Assembly: GCA_016490735.1 (NCBI GenBank)
Contig: JAEMWC010000609.1
Span: forward strand, 162,501 to 226,500
Direction of reading: 5' to 3'
Source of the DNA: Pachyseris speciosa
Lineage: Eukaryota; Cnidaria; Anthozoa; Scleractinia; Pachyseridae
DNA length: 64,000 bases
The position numbers and the translations under genes were made by a program. Positions 56,574 to 64,000 of this stretch are shown here, one piece after another. The notes beneath the pieces are model-generated. The model had not been told where the DNA came from and searched no databases. It saw only the letters and a list, made by a program, of their open reading frames with translations. The first letter of the stretch is position 1, and the number at the start of each line of letters is the position of its first letter.

Positions 56574-57867
56574 ATGTTCAGGGCGCCACACTTGCTCGAG
56601 AAGGTGGATTATGAGCGAATCAATCTGGACACCCCCCCCCCCCCTCACGTTTCCGGCCAATGGGCAAGCGCAGGAGAAAACCAATTTGATGTTCACGGTG
56701 AGAAACCGAGACGTAATCTACGACGGGTTGATTTCCAATTTCAGGCCACCGCCGACGGGGCATTGATTGCGGCTGACACGCGGTCGGCCCCAGTCAACGG
56801 CTCTTTCTCTCTCATCAGATCCATGAGGGTTACATCCGCGGGGAAAGACCTGTACGAAGCCAACGGCATCCACAAAATAATTTTCATCAAAAACCTGCTG
56901 AAATATTCTGACGACTTCGCCAAAAGTGTGGCCGAAGACGAGTTTTGATATCTCGACACCGACGCCACAAATGTGACAACGGACGCCGCAACCAACCTCG
57001 GCATCAGAGCCAGCGCGCTTCTTTCCCAGAGAGACCCCATCAAAACGGTCAAAACAGGGATTCCACTCAACCGCTTTTCGTTCTTTGAGGACCTGGCGGA
57101 CAAGCTATTGCCCCCGATGCAACTCACGTTCAACATCGTGCTGCAGAGTGACAACGAAATGATTTTTCAACACGGCGCCACCGCGCGCCGAAGTGGGTCC
57201 CCAAACTGCAGATGTAGCCTGCGGGCCAAAAGCTTGTCAATGAAAACCTCCTGAAACCGACCCAGTGGCGCTACTTCAAAGAAATGCTGATCCCCAGCCC
57301 CGACAAAAGTGATGCGGAAGGGGAATGGACGATTTCCTCCGGCGTGAAAAACGCGAAACACGTCTTTGTCTTCATTCAAAAAACGGCGTCGGTGAACATT
57401 ATCCAAGCGAACCCCTACTTCTTTGACACCTTTGCCCTCGATGGGGGAGCAAAGCTGGCCCCATGCCGCCTCAAGTACGGCAGCACCTTTTACCCTGAGG
57501 TGGAATATGAAGGAGAAGACTAACGACGGATCCGCCAGGATTTGATTGAGTACAGCTACAGATAAAATGACTACAACACCGGAACCCAGGTGAAGGCGGC
57601 AAACTACTCGACGCTTTATCCGATCGTTTACTTCGATCTCCGGGCAGCCCCACCAAGGGGGATGAGAAAAAGCTGGTTTTGAACTACCGGCTGAATCAAG
57701 CCGCCACAGCGGATTACAGAATGTTTGCAGCCCTCTTGTACGAGGAAGAGTTTGTCATAAAACAGTTTGGAAACGAGTTGGTTGTTGTTGAGTTGCTGCC
57801 TGAGTGGATGTTCTCCGAACGAGGTTGCTCCCTGAGCACCGGCTCTGGCGAAATTTCTTTTCTCTGA
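56574..57867 (+). pseudogene. Major capsid protein (double jelly-roll), frameshifted
   Basis: The start ATG is 56574 (MFRAPHLLEKVDYERI). The shell protein is legible across about 430 codons but needs several frame changes: at a 13-C run (56632-56644), near 56740, at a TGA at 56946, near 57190, at 57521 and near 57560-57660. Landmarks in order: SLIRSMRVTSAGKDLYEANG (56800), NLLKYSDDFAKS, RFSFFEDLADKLLPPMQL (57080), KHVFVFIQKTASVN followed by NPYFFDTFAL (57360-57430), STFYPEVEYEGED, YNTGTQVKAANYSTLYPIVY (57570), and the final ALLYEEEFVIKQFGNELVVV (57730-57785). The closing LLYEE-x-V-x-x-x-GNE is a hallmark of Polinton/adintovirus major capsid proteins, which form the hexagonal capsomers of an icosahedral virion. 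It is broken as sequenced. Confidence 0.85.
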
Positions 57868-57873
57868 AATAAG

Positions 57874-58593
57874 ATGGCGACGGTGTATCACCCCTTCAAC
57901 ATCGGGCTGACCGCGGGTCAAAAAGACAGTCTTCGCCAGGCGGTTCTCCGAAAAAGCGCTGTGACTTTGCGCGTCAAACCGGATTAAATTGGGCGCGGCG
58001 ACGATCTTTTGCTGACCGCCACTCAAATCAACCGGATGCAAAAAGCGGCGCGTGAGGGAAAAGGCGCTGATCTGAAATCACCAAAACACAAATCCGCAAA
58101 GTTGCCGCGCAAAGTGGCGGCAACCTTTTTTCCACCGCGCTCAGTCTGGCCCGGCCTTTGCTCGCCCCCGCAGCCAAAGCTTTGGCAACCGCGGGACTCA
58201 GCTTCGCCGCGGAAACGTTGTTGAAAAAAATCTTTGGAAAGCGTTTTGGTCCCCAGAAGGTTCAGCTCTTCAAACTCACGCAAATGCTGTCTCCCGACCA
58301 GAAAAAGACAATTGAAAAATTTCTTGTCGGCAAGGGCATGGTCAGTGGGGGTGGGGCCGCGCAATACGAGGGGTTTCTCGGCATGCTGGCTTCCATCGGC
58401 GTCCCTCTTGCCACTGACCTTGTCAAAAAGGTGTTGGGAAGCAGCATGCAACGCGCCGCTCAGCGCCCCCTCGCCCGCGCCTGCCTCCACCCCCTCCCCC
58501 TCCAGGGGCAATGGAATGCAAATGCGCCCTCCGCCCGTCTGGGGGCGATGGGAGGATTGGGAACGCCCGATGGTCGGTCGGGAAAAAAAATGA
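57874..58593 (+). pseudogene. Hydrophobic pX/pVI-like virion protein, broken
   Basis: The start ATG is 57874, six bases after the capsid stop. The N-terminal unit (LTAGQKDSLRQAV...VTLRV) ends at a TAA at about 57985. The same frame resumes with LLTATQINRMQKAAREGKG and then shifts to KITKTQIRKVAAQSGG (58070). Next is a long Ala/Leu-rich amphipathic stretch (LARPLLAPAAKALATAGLSF, then AAETLLKKIFGKRFGPQKVQ). This pattern of short T-x-x-Q-I-x-K repeats followed by a hydrophobic glycine/alanine segment is found in Polinton and adintovirus virion proteins. They are compared with adenovirus pX and pVI, the DNA-condensing and membrane-lytic cement proteins. The end is frameshifted. The likely native stop overlaps the next start as ATGA (58590-58593). 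Confidence 0.6.
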
Positions 58594-59057
58594 AGTTCAG
58601 GGATGTGCCGCTCTCCAACGTTGACCTGATGAATTGGTGCGAATATCTCGGCATCCCTCTCAAAGGCATCTTCTCTCGGGATGAGGCCAAGCCTCTGCAC
58701 CATTCACCCTGCATCATCAACCTGGACGATTTCGGAAGCTTGGGCACACATTGGGTTTGTTGTTGGAAGGGAAAGGACTTCCCTGCTTCAAGGCAGGAGG
58801 TTGAGTATTTCGACTCCTTCGGGCTGCAACCCCCAAATGAGTGGGAACAGGAAATGCGAAAGTTGGGACAAAAAACTTTTCTTCGCAACGACAACCAAAT
58901 CCAGTGGATTGGAAGTGTGCTGTGCGGGTACTTCTGTCTGCTTTTCCTCAATGAACGCAACAAAGGCACAAGTTACAAAGACATTCTCAAAATGTTTTCT
59001 CCCGACGTGCATCACAACGAGCGGGTTGTGAAAAAATATTTTCTGAGTATAGCGTGA
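58590..59057 (+). CDS. Adenovirus-type cysteine protease (adenain-like)
   Basis: An intact 155-codon ORF from the ATG at 58590 (MKFRDVPLSNVDLMNWCEYL). The catalytic set of the C5 (adenain) family is visible: His54 in LGTHWV, an acidic residue in EYFDSFG (Asp75), Gln103 or Gln105 in DNQIQW, and the nucleophile Cys112 in LCGYFC. Spacing and length are shorter than human adenovirus protease (about 204 residues) but usual for Polintons. The enzyme matures capsid and core proteins during assembly. The start overlaps the previous gene's probable stop. This and the ATPase are the two enzymes with open frames. A longer in-frame reading upstream to 58158 belongs to the preceding virion protein. Confidence 0.92.
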   Translation: MKFRDVPLSNVDLMNWCEYLGIPLKGIFSRDEAKPLHHSPCIINLDDFGSLGTHWVCCWKGKDFPASRQEVEYFDSFGLQPPNEWEQEMRKLGQKTFLRNDNQIQWIGSVLCGYFCLLFLNERNKGTSYKDILKMFSPDVHHNERVVKKYFLSIA

Positions 59058-59059
59058 CC

Positions 59060-60263
59060 ATGGAATTGTATGGCGTGAAAGACAGGCGCAAAACTCCGAA
59101 TGTGCCTGGGTCAGAAAAGGTTGTCGTGACCAAAAACAAACGAAGAATGGCAAAAGCCAAGTATGCGGTTTGCGGTATAACAAAAACCCGTTTCTTGCCG
59201 GGAAACTAGCGGAGCCCTCTCTTGCAGAGGGCGCTGGTGTTTTGACTGACCTTGCGGGCACTGCGCTCGACTTCACTCTGCAGCGCGGGATTCCGTATCT
59301 CGCGAAAAAGGGGGTGGAGGCAGGCCGCTATTACGCTTCTGAGGCGCTGCGCAACCCACAGCTTCAGAAAAAGGCCATCAACTACGGGGTGCGCAAGGCT
59401 ACCCCAGTGTTGGAAAAGGTCGGCAGCGAGCTACTGGACCAGCTTTCCACAAAGGTGCGCCCCAACATCCGTTACAAAACCGACAGACCCGATCTCGACG
59501 GACGGGGCATCCCTGTTCCCTTTCCCTTTGTTGATTTCACGAAATTGTGGAATCTCGTCTCTGACCCCAAACTTTTCAAAGGAACTGAAGTTTCTGAAAA
59601 GGAAGGGCGGGCAATGGTGGCCGAATAGGCGCCAATAGGCGGACTACAAGCGGCAGGGCGGCACCCGCAGCTACGGTTCGTGGATAAAATGGAAAGGCTA
59701 CGGGAGAGGGCTTGTCGGCACTGGCCTTGGGGATTTCGTCGACCCCCGCTTCGTTTCGCAAGGTGTGTTGGTGCCCAAGTTCGCGACCAACCCCAAGTTT
59801 TTGAAAGCTTTCGCCAAAGCCGTTCCCAACCACCACGGGTTCATGGACGTTCTCAATAAAACGATGCGAAACTATTACGGATCGGGTGTGGACATCCACG
59901 TCATGATTGGGAAACTGCCAGCACCAAAAAAGGGTTTCACCCTTCCTGGCCATAACTATACCGGGCCGTTACAGCCCCCTGTCCAGCCAGTTGACCTTCG
60001 ATCCCGAAACGGGAGAAATCCTGCAAATTTTGCAACAACCCAGCGGCTCCACTGATGCAGTGGCAATGCAGCATGATGTTGATTACAGCAGTTGTGGTTT
60101 TCGCGCGAAGAAGTACGAAAAGGACGAAAAAAAGTGCAAGCATGTTGCCGACCGCAAAATTGTCAAATCTCTTGACCCGATTCCGTGGAAGCAAAGACAG
60201 TGGGGCCACGCGCTGGTACGAAATGCCATCAACGCGAAACAGAAACTTAGTCTGGGTGTTTGA
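59060..60263 (+). pseudogene. Virion protein with parvovirus-type phospholipase A2 domain, frameshifted
   Basis: The ATG is three bases after the protease stop. The first 49 codons (MELYGVKDRRKTPNVPGSEK...) end at a TAG. The neighbouring frame 59170-59628 gives a helical segment (NPFLAGKLAEPSLAEGAG..., then ALDFTLQRGIPYLAKKGVEA), and 59640-60000 gives a linker. The last third is a PLA2 domain. A calcium-loop-like LPGHNYTGPL (59940-59970) lies in one frame. Downstream, in another frame, come the catalytic AMQHDVDY (about 60065-60090) and Cys residues around it. In parvovirus VP1 the same His-Asp PLA2 lets virions escape endosomes, and adintoviruses carry related domains. At least three frame changes are needed. 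It ends convergent with, and overlapping by 17 bases, the minus ORF at 60247. Confidence 0.75.
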
Positions 60264-60685
60264 GCTCAATTAAAACCCGTCGGAACTCCTCTTTGACAAC
60301 TTCCTCCAAGGTTTTTCGGGGGCGTATAATATACCTGCAAGGGACACCACGATCCAACACAGTGCGAACATTGGTGCGGTATCCACCTTTCTTCAATATC
60401 CTCAACTTCGTACCACTGCACAACACGTGGTGCCTGTTTTTCAACCAACAGGCCCAACAACACCCGTTCTGCCTGCAGGTGTGACATTTCCCACAGCTGG
60501 TGATGAGGGTGTAGCAGTTTTCAATTTCACAAAAGGGGGCGTCTTCGAAATATAGAAACAGCTCACGATGTACTTCACCCCAACCAGCTCTTTTTTTTGT
60601 CTTCTATTTTTGCTTGAACGACACAATTGAGAATTTTTTCCCTCAACTCGGGCGAGAGGTAGTTGACACCTTCCAAGGAATTCAT
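60247..60685 (-). pseudogene. Small viral protein: PELREKIL N-terminus plus Cys cluster
   Basis: From the Met at 60685 (minus), MNSLEGVNYLSPELREKIL begins a short helical motif shared with the two ORFs to the right. After KKELVGVKYIVSC the frame shifts, and the other frame reads a Cys-rich segment (SCGKCHTCRQNGCCWACW, about 60500-60445), probably a zinc-binding knuckle. A basic tail ends at 60247. The LxPELREKIL start looks like the first helix of an F-box. Function unknown. Confidence 0.45.
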
Positions 60686-60706
60686 TTGTCTTGGGGGTGT
60701 GATTGT

Positions 60707-61057
60707 TCAACAGGGGTGTCGGAACAGCAAAGATAAATAAGGGTTGGCTGCTTCGCTGATTTTGGTTTCTTTTCCTGTGACCCAAAATTTGTGGAATGTT
60801 CTGTTTCTTTTGCGCCTCTCATCATCAAGGTGGAAGGACTGGCAACGTCTGCAGCAGTCGAGAAACTCAGGTGGAAAACGGTAATTGTGGTTGCAGTCAC
60901 TACACCAATGCCAGATACGAAACTTGTGTGCCAACTATTCCCAAACCATGCCCCAACCGAGAACCTCCCTTTCTTTCACTTTCGCGGCTATGAGCTCTTT
61001 GAGAATTTTGTCTTTCAGCTCGGGAGGGAATTGGCTGACCTTTTCCAGAAGATCCAT
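60707..61057 (-). pseudogene. Small viral protein, PELKDKIL N-terminus plus Cys motif
   Basis: The Met at 61057 (minus) starts MDLLEKVSQFPPELKDKIL, the same motif as the neighbours. A frameshift near 60960-60930 moves the reading to a frame with WHWCSDCNHNYRF and LDCCRRCQSF (60905-60830), again a CxxC...CxxC pattern. It ends at about 60707. Three tandem minus-strand genes with the same plan suggest local duplication. Confidence 0.45.
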
Positions 61058-61075
61058 TTATGTTGTGGGGTGCTC

Positions 61076-61264
61076 TTATTCAAAAGACCAACCCTCGGTG
61101 AAAACAATTGGAAACATGAACCGAGCCAAAGGAACCAAAAGCTCGTCGTGCACCCAACCCCACCCCATTTTCTTCCGTTCATTCAGCTGGTTTTGGATAT
61201 GGTAGCGGCGGATTTTCTCTCGCAACTCTGGAGAGAGCGCGCGAATCTGCTCCATTAGATCCAT
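61076..61264 (-). CDS. Small viral protein, PELREKI N-terminus
   Basis: An intact 62-codon ORF starting MDLMEQIRALSPELREKIRR at 61264. It shares the N-terminal motif with 60247-60685 and 60707-61057 but lacks the Cys segment, so it may be a truncated paralogue. The C-terminus is aromatic (ARFMFPIVFTEGWSFE). Confidence 0.5.
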   Translation of the reverse strand: MDLMEQIRALSPELREKIRRYHIQNQLNERKKMGWGWVHDELLVPLARFMFPIVFTEGWSFE

Positions 61265-61285
61265 TCTTTATCTCAACGCAGATAT

Positions 61286-61741
61286 TCAATGGACCGTGTC
61301 GTAAAACCCGTCATCAGTCAACCACTGTTTCATGGCCTCCTTTTCATCGGGTGGCAGGGAGTGAAGAACCCTGTACGATATGAGGGCACAATCGTCAATG
61401 AAGTGGGTTTCCCTCGTTTTCAGAATGTACTGCCATGGAGACATGTCGTTTTGCAACAGTTCGCGCACGTGGCACATTGGCCCGTAATCCTTGGAATCCT
61501 TGTTTTCTTTGTAGTCCAACCACTTGTCCATTTCTGCGACCAACGCATGCCTTATGGTGCGGCGTTTCAACCACTCTGCCATCGCTCTCCCCCACTCACC
61601 CCTCTCTTCAAAAGGCCGGCCCCACACGGGAGAAGTTTTTGAATTAAGCTTCCCCCCCCCCCCCCATTCTTCAATAACCATTTTCTTCTTGTCTTGCTCG
61701 CTTCCAGAAATTATTGGAGAATGGATAAAAACTCTGTCCAA
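61286..61741 (-). CDS. Hypothetical viral protein
   Basis: An open minus frame of up to 151 codons. The start is uncertain: Met at 61741 or the internal Met at about 61681, the latter next to a poly-C run (61651-61665) of doubtful length. The core reads MAEWLKRRTIRHALVAEMDK, CHVRELLQNDMSPWQYILK and HSLPPDEKEAMKQWL, and is highly helical. It is not recognised. The end MKQWLTDDGFYDTVH precedes the PELREKI cluster. Confidence 0.45.
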   Translation of the reverse strand: MDRVFIHSPIISGSEQDKKKMVIEEWGGGGKLNSKTSPVWGRPFEERGEWGRAMAEWLKRRTIRHALVAEMDKWLDYKENKDSKDYGPMCHVRELLQNDMSPWQYILKTRETHFIDDCALISYRVLHSLPPDEKEAMKQWLTDDGFYDTVH

Positions 61742-61938
61742 ACTTCTTTGTATTTTTCCTTCTCTTCATCCGTTAAATTACAGAGTGAAAGAACATATAA
61801 TGCATACGACCTTAAAGTAGTTATTCGCTGAAATTTTTTCTCCGCATTTGTCAGGTCTGGGCAATATATATCCATATAAAACATGAACTCCACCCCATCA
61901 CATTCTTGGGCATGGTCAATCATATCCCAAATTTTCAT
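61711..61938 (-). CDS. Hypothetical small viral protein
   Basis: A 75-codon intact ORF from the ATG at 61938: MKIWDMIDHAQECDGVEFMF, then a helical acidic C-terminus with NLTDEEKEKYKEVWTEFLSI. It overlaps the start of the next minus ORF by up to 31 bases. No family recognised. Confidence 0.4.
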   Translation of the reverse strand: MKIWDMIDHAQECDGVEFMFYMDIYCPDLTNAEKKFQRITTLRSYALYVLSLCNLTDEEKEKYKEVWTEFLSILQ

Positions 61939-62029
61939 TTCGGGAGGGACACAGCAATCGCTGTGTTCGGCTCACATATTTGCCCACAACTGATTGTTTG
62001 CTGGCTAGGGCTGCCCCATCGTCATACCC

Positions 62030-62310
62030 CACACACCCCACTCTTCAAAAGGGCGACACCTCACCCCCACTGCTCTTGTCGCCGCTTTGTTGCACTGTTT
62101 TGGCGCTTCGTTGTGCTTGTTTTGGTGTTTTGTTGCGCTTGTTTTGGTGCTTAGTTGTTGCCCTCGTCGCTTCGCTCCTCGGGCTCACAGTTGTGGTGGG
62201 GTTACGTTCACGAATACTCACTCCACCGCTTTGGTTTATTGCTTTATTGGTTTGTTTTGAAGTTTCGTTGTCGTTATTGCCCTCGTCGCTTCGCGCCTAT
62301 ACTACTCTGC
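62030..62310. repeat. Degenerate short repeats at the right end of the viral block
   Basis: Units like GCGCTTGTTTTGGTG (62098-62150) and CCCTCGTCGCTTCGC (62161 and 62280) recur. The segment CTCTTCAAAAGGGCGACACC (62041) echoes CTCTTCAAAAGGCCGGCCCC at 61601. This may be the decayed terminus of the element. Confidence 0.5.
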
Positions 62311-62349
62311 TGGTTTGAAGTTTTTCGAGTTGTTTTTCTTGAACTGTTG

Positions 62350-64000
62350 ATACCGTATGCCGTTTAACTTACAACAGTCTTGAGTCCAGTTGACATGAAT
62401 TTTTCAGTGTATGAATTTTTTTTGAACCCTCAGTACTTGTCTGCAGGATTTTTTTATAGACAAGTTTCCTTTGCAGGAATTTTTTTGGGACCCCTCGTCC
62501 GTACGTAGTGTTTCTTGCGAAGTTGATCATGGGGAGGCACATGTTTATAAGCTCTGCTTTTTTGTGTCTCCTTGCCTTATTTTATTTTGCATAATACGTG
62601 GTATGTGTAAAACAGCAAAACAAATAAACTGAAACTGAAGTTTTCTTATTTTAGCATGATTGATTTGTGAAGGTGTTGAAAGAGAGTATGAAGGCAGAGA
62701 CTGAGATGTTTAAGTATTTTTCACTAAACGTATTCCTCGTGTTTTAAGAACCTCGTTAAATGCAGGTGTGATTTCATTTTCAACATGACAAAGCAATATG
62801 TTTTGTTGTTCGCGTGAATTTTTCAAACAGCGTTGTTTAGTTTATATCTCTGTGCTTGCTACGAAATATCACTGGTTTTTTTTGTTTATTGCTCCAAGAT
62901 ATATATATTTGAAGTTCTGTTCTATCGTTTATCTACCAGTTTTCTCAGAGATTTGCGGACAACTTTTTTTATAATTTAAGCTTAAATTAAAACTGTGACA
63001 GTGCGACATAGCGCGCGTAGAAAGACTTTTTCCAAACCAGTTTTTCTTGTTCATTTTCAGGAAAAAAACAGCAGAAAAAATAAGTCTGTTATTCACCGGC
63101 TTAGATCGGTCCGTATAGGGAAAAACTGCGCCCGAGGTCACATGACCCGCATCATATTATTCATGGCTTAGTTCAAACAATTGCCCTAACAAAGCATTAG
63201 CAGGCCATCAATGAACTCTCTCCTTAGATCATATTAAAACCACCTGCCGAAAGTCCTTCACTGGACACCAGTATTGCGATGTAAGCAAAAGAAGTTTTCA
63301 TGGACTGACAAGTGGAACCGAATGAAGAAAAAAGGATATTACCGGTACTGCAAAAAGCTAAACTATGGAAACCCAAAGTTGACAGTCTGATGTGCATGTA
63401 GCTTGGTTAAGAAAAAGTGTGAACTGAAACTACTGTATTTGCTGTTGTTAGGAAAGGTAAGGATGGAATCACGTTCTGAGACTTTGACTTGGATAAATCA
63501 CCAAAATATGAAAAAGCTTTGCTTTTTTAATTCATCTGATATTTTCCTCTCAGTTTTGTATTTGCCGGCATTTTGACCAGAAAACGGCAATCCTCTCTAA
63601 CAATGTTCCAGTTTAAGGTCTGTGTGCAAGTATTGTGACAAGAATGCTTTTATACTGTTTTCCAAAAGCAAAAAGGAATGTTGAGAGTTGAAAACTTTAA
63701 CGCTCAAAAATCTACAATGTAATTATATATAAGCAGTCTAACTGGCAGCCAGCACAGCACAGTCCAGTCAGACAGAGAATGAATACACAATCAAAAATAT
63801 CCATTTTGGTCCATACAATACACCATGAACTAAAACCAACATTTCTGAACTTCAGTATGACATATATGCATGCACCTGTCACACCCTAAATAGTTAATAA
63901 AAGATGCTACTGCAAATGACAAAAACATGATAATTTTATTTCACTGGAAGTCTAACTCATGTCATACCAGTATGTTTGCAGAAATGAATCATTTCAAATA
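62350..64000. other. Right host flank, no supported gene
   Basis: AT-rich sequence with ORFs no longer than 70 codons and no recognisable repeat family. Confidence 0.5.

Larger units (their letters stand above)
51600..62350. mobile_element. Endogenous Polinton/adintovirus-like DNA virus (virion module)
   Basis: A block of about 10.7 kb of packed genes, GC-richer than both flanks, containing the morphogenesis set of the Polinton-adintovirus lineage. The set is packaging ATPase, double-jelly-roll major capsid, minor capsid, adenovirus-type protease, pX/pVI-like protein, PLA2-domain protein and fibre. Two fibre-side genes run leftward, seven run rightward, and five small ORFs run leftward at the right end. 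Most genes carry frameshifts or stops. Several frameshifts are at homopolymers (13 C at 56632-56644, about 10 A at 56381), so some could be assembly errors. Protein-primed DNA polymerase B and a retroviral-type integrase are absent. No terminal inverted repeats are visible. Confidence 0.88.

Overview
The window looks like a chromosomal piece of a cnidarian genome, most likely a stony coral or close relative. The grounds are AT-rich intron-bearing DNA, tRNA-derived SINEs of a kind I associate with corals, RTE- and L2/CR1-like LINE scraps, a Penelope-like element, many short inverted-repeat elements, and only sparse host exons. There are no bacterial operons, no rRNA and no CRISPR. The species assignment is inference.

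Layout. 1-5.8 kb: SINE and LINE remnants around the last exon of a host gene with a ZU5 domain and a proline-rich tail (2675-3783). 5.8-25 kb: mostly intergenic repeat DNA. It includes a 193-bp inverted repeat whose arms each contain a well-formed hammerhead ribozyme (11655-12053), a retropepsin remnant, several MITE-like elements and a small one-TM-helix ORF (18186-18683). 25.8-47.9 kb: a gene I reconstruct from three phase-compatible exons (25786-25927, 37957-39174, 47612-47910). It encodes a Glu/Gln-rich acidic protein with a C-terminal coiled coil and a terminal CVIL (CaaX) motif. Its introns hold a Penelope-like reverse transcriptase between inverted arms, a 664-bp element with a 9-bp target duplication, a 1.6-kb TA-flanked element with perfect 26-bp termini, LINE 3' ends, a 549-bp element with an 8-bp duplication, and a 445-bp-arm foldback.

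51.6-62.3 kb: the most striking part, an endogenous double-stranded DNA virus of the Polinton/Maverick-adintovirus type. It is visibly more GC-rich and far more gene-dense than its surroundings. From left to right I read a collagen-plus-tail-fibre-like adhesion protein (-), an FtsK/HerA/A32-type packaging ATPase (-), a conserved Polinton protein of unknown role (+), minor capsid/penton (+), a small basic core-like protein (+), major capsid protein (+), a hydrophobic pX/pVI-like virion protein (+), an adenovirus-type cysteine protease (+), and a protein with a parvovirus-like phospholipase A2 domain (+). After these come five small minus-strand ORFs, three of which begin with the same F-box-like motif. 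Genes are packed with 2-bp gaps or ATGA overlaps. Most are broken by frameshifts or stops, while the ATPase and protease frames are open. I see no protein-primed DNA polymerase or integrase, so this is a virion-gene module without its replication module.

62.3-64 kb returns to AT-rich host sequence with nothing I can name. Limits: no alignments or searches were run; family calls rest on motif recognition. Inverted-repeat and duplication boundaries were read by eye and may be off by a few bases.
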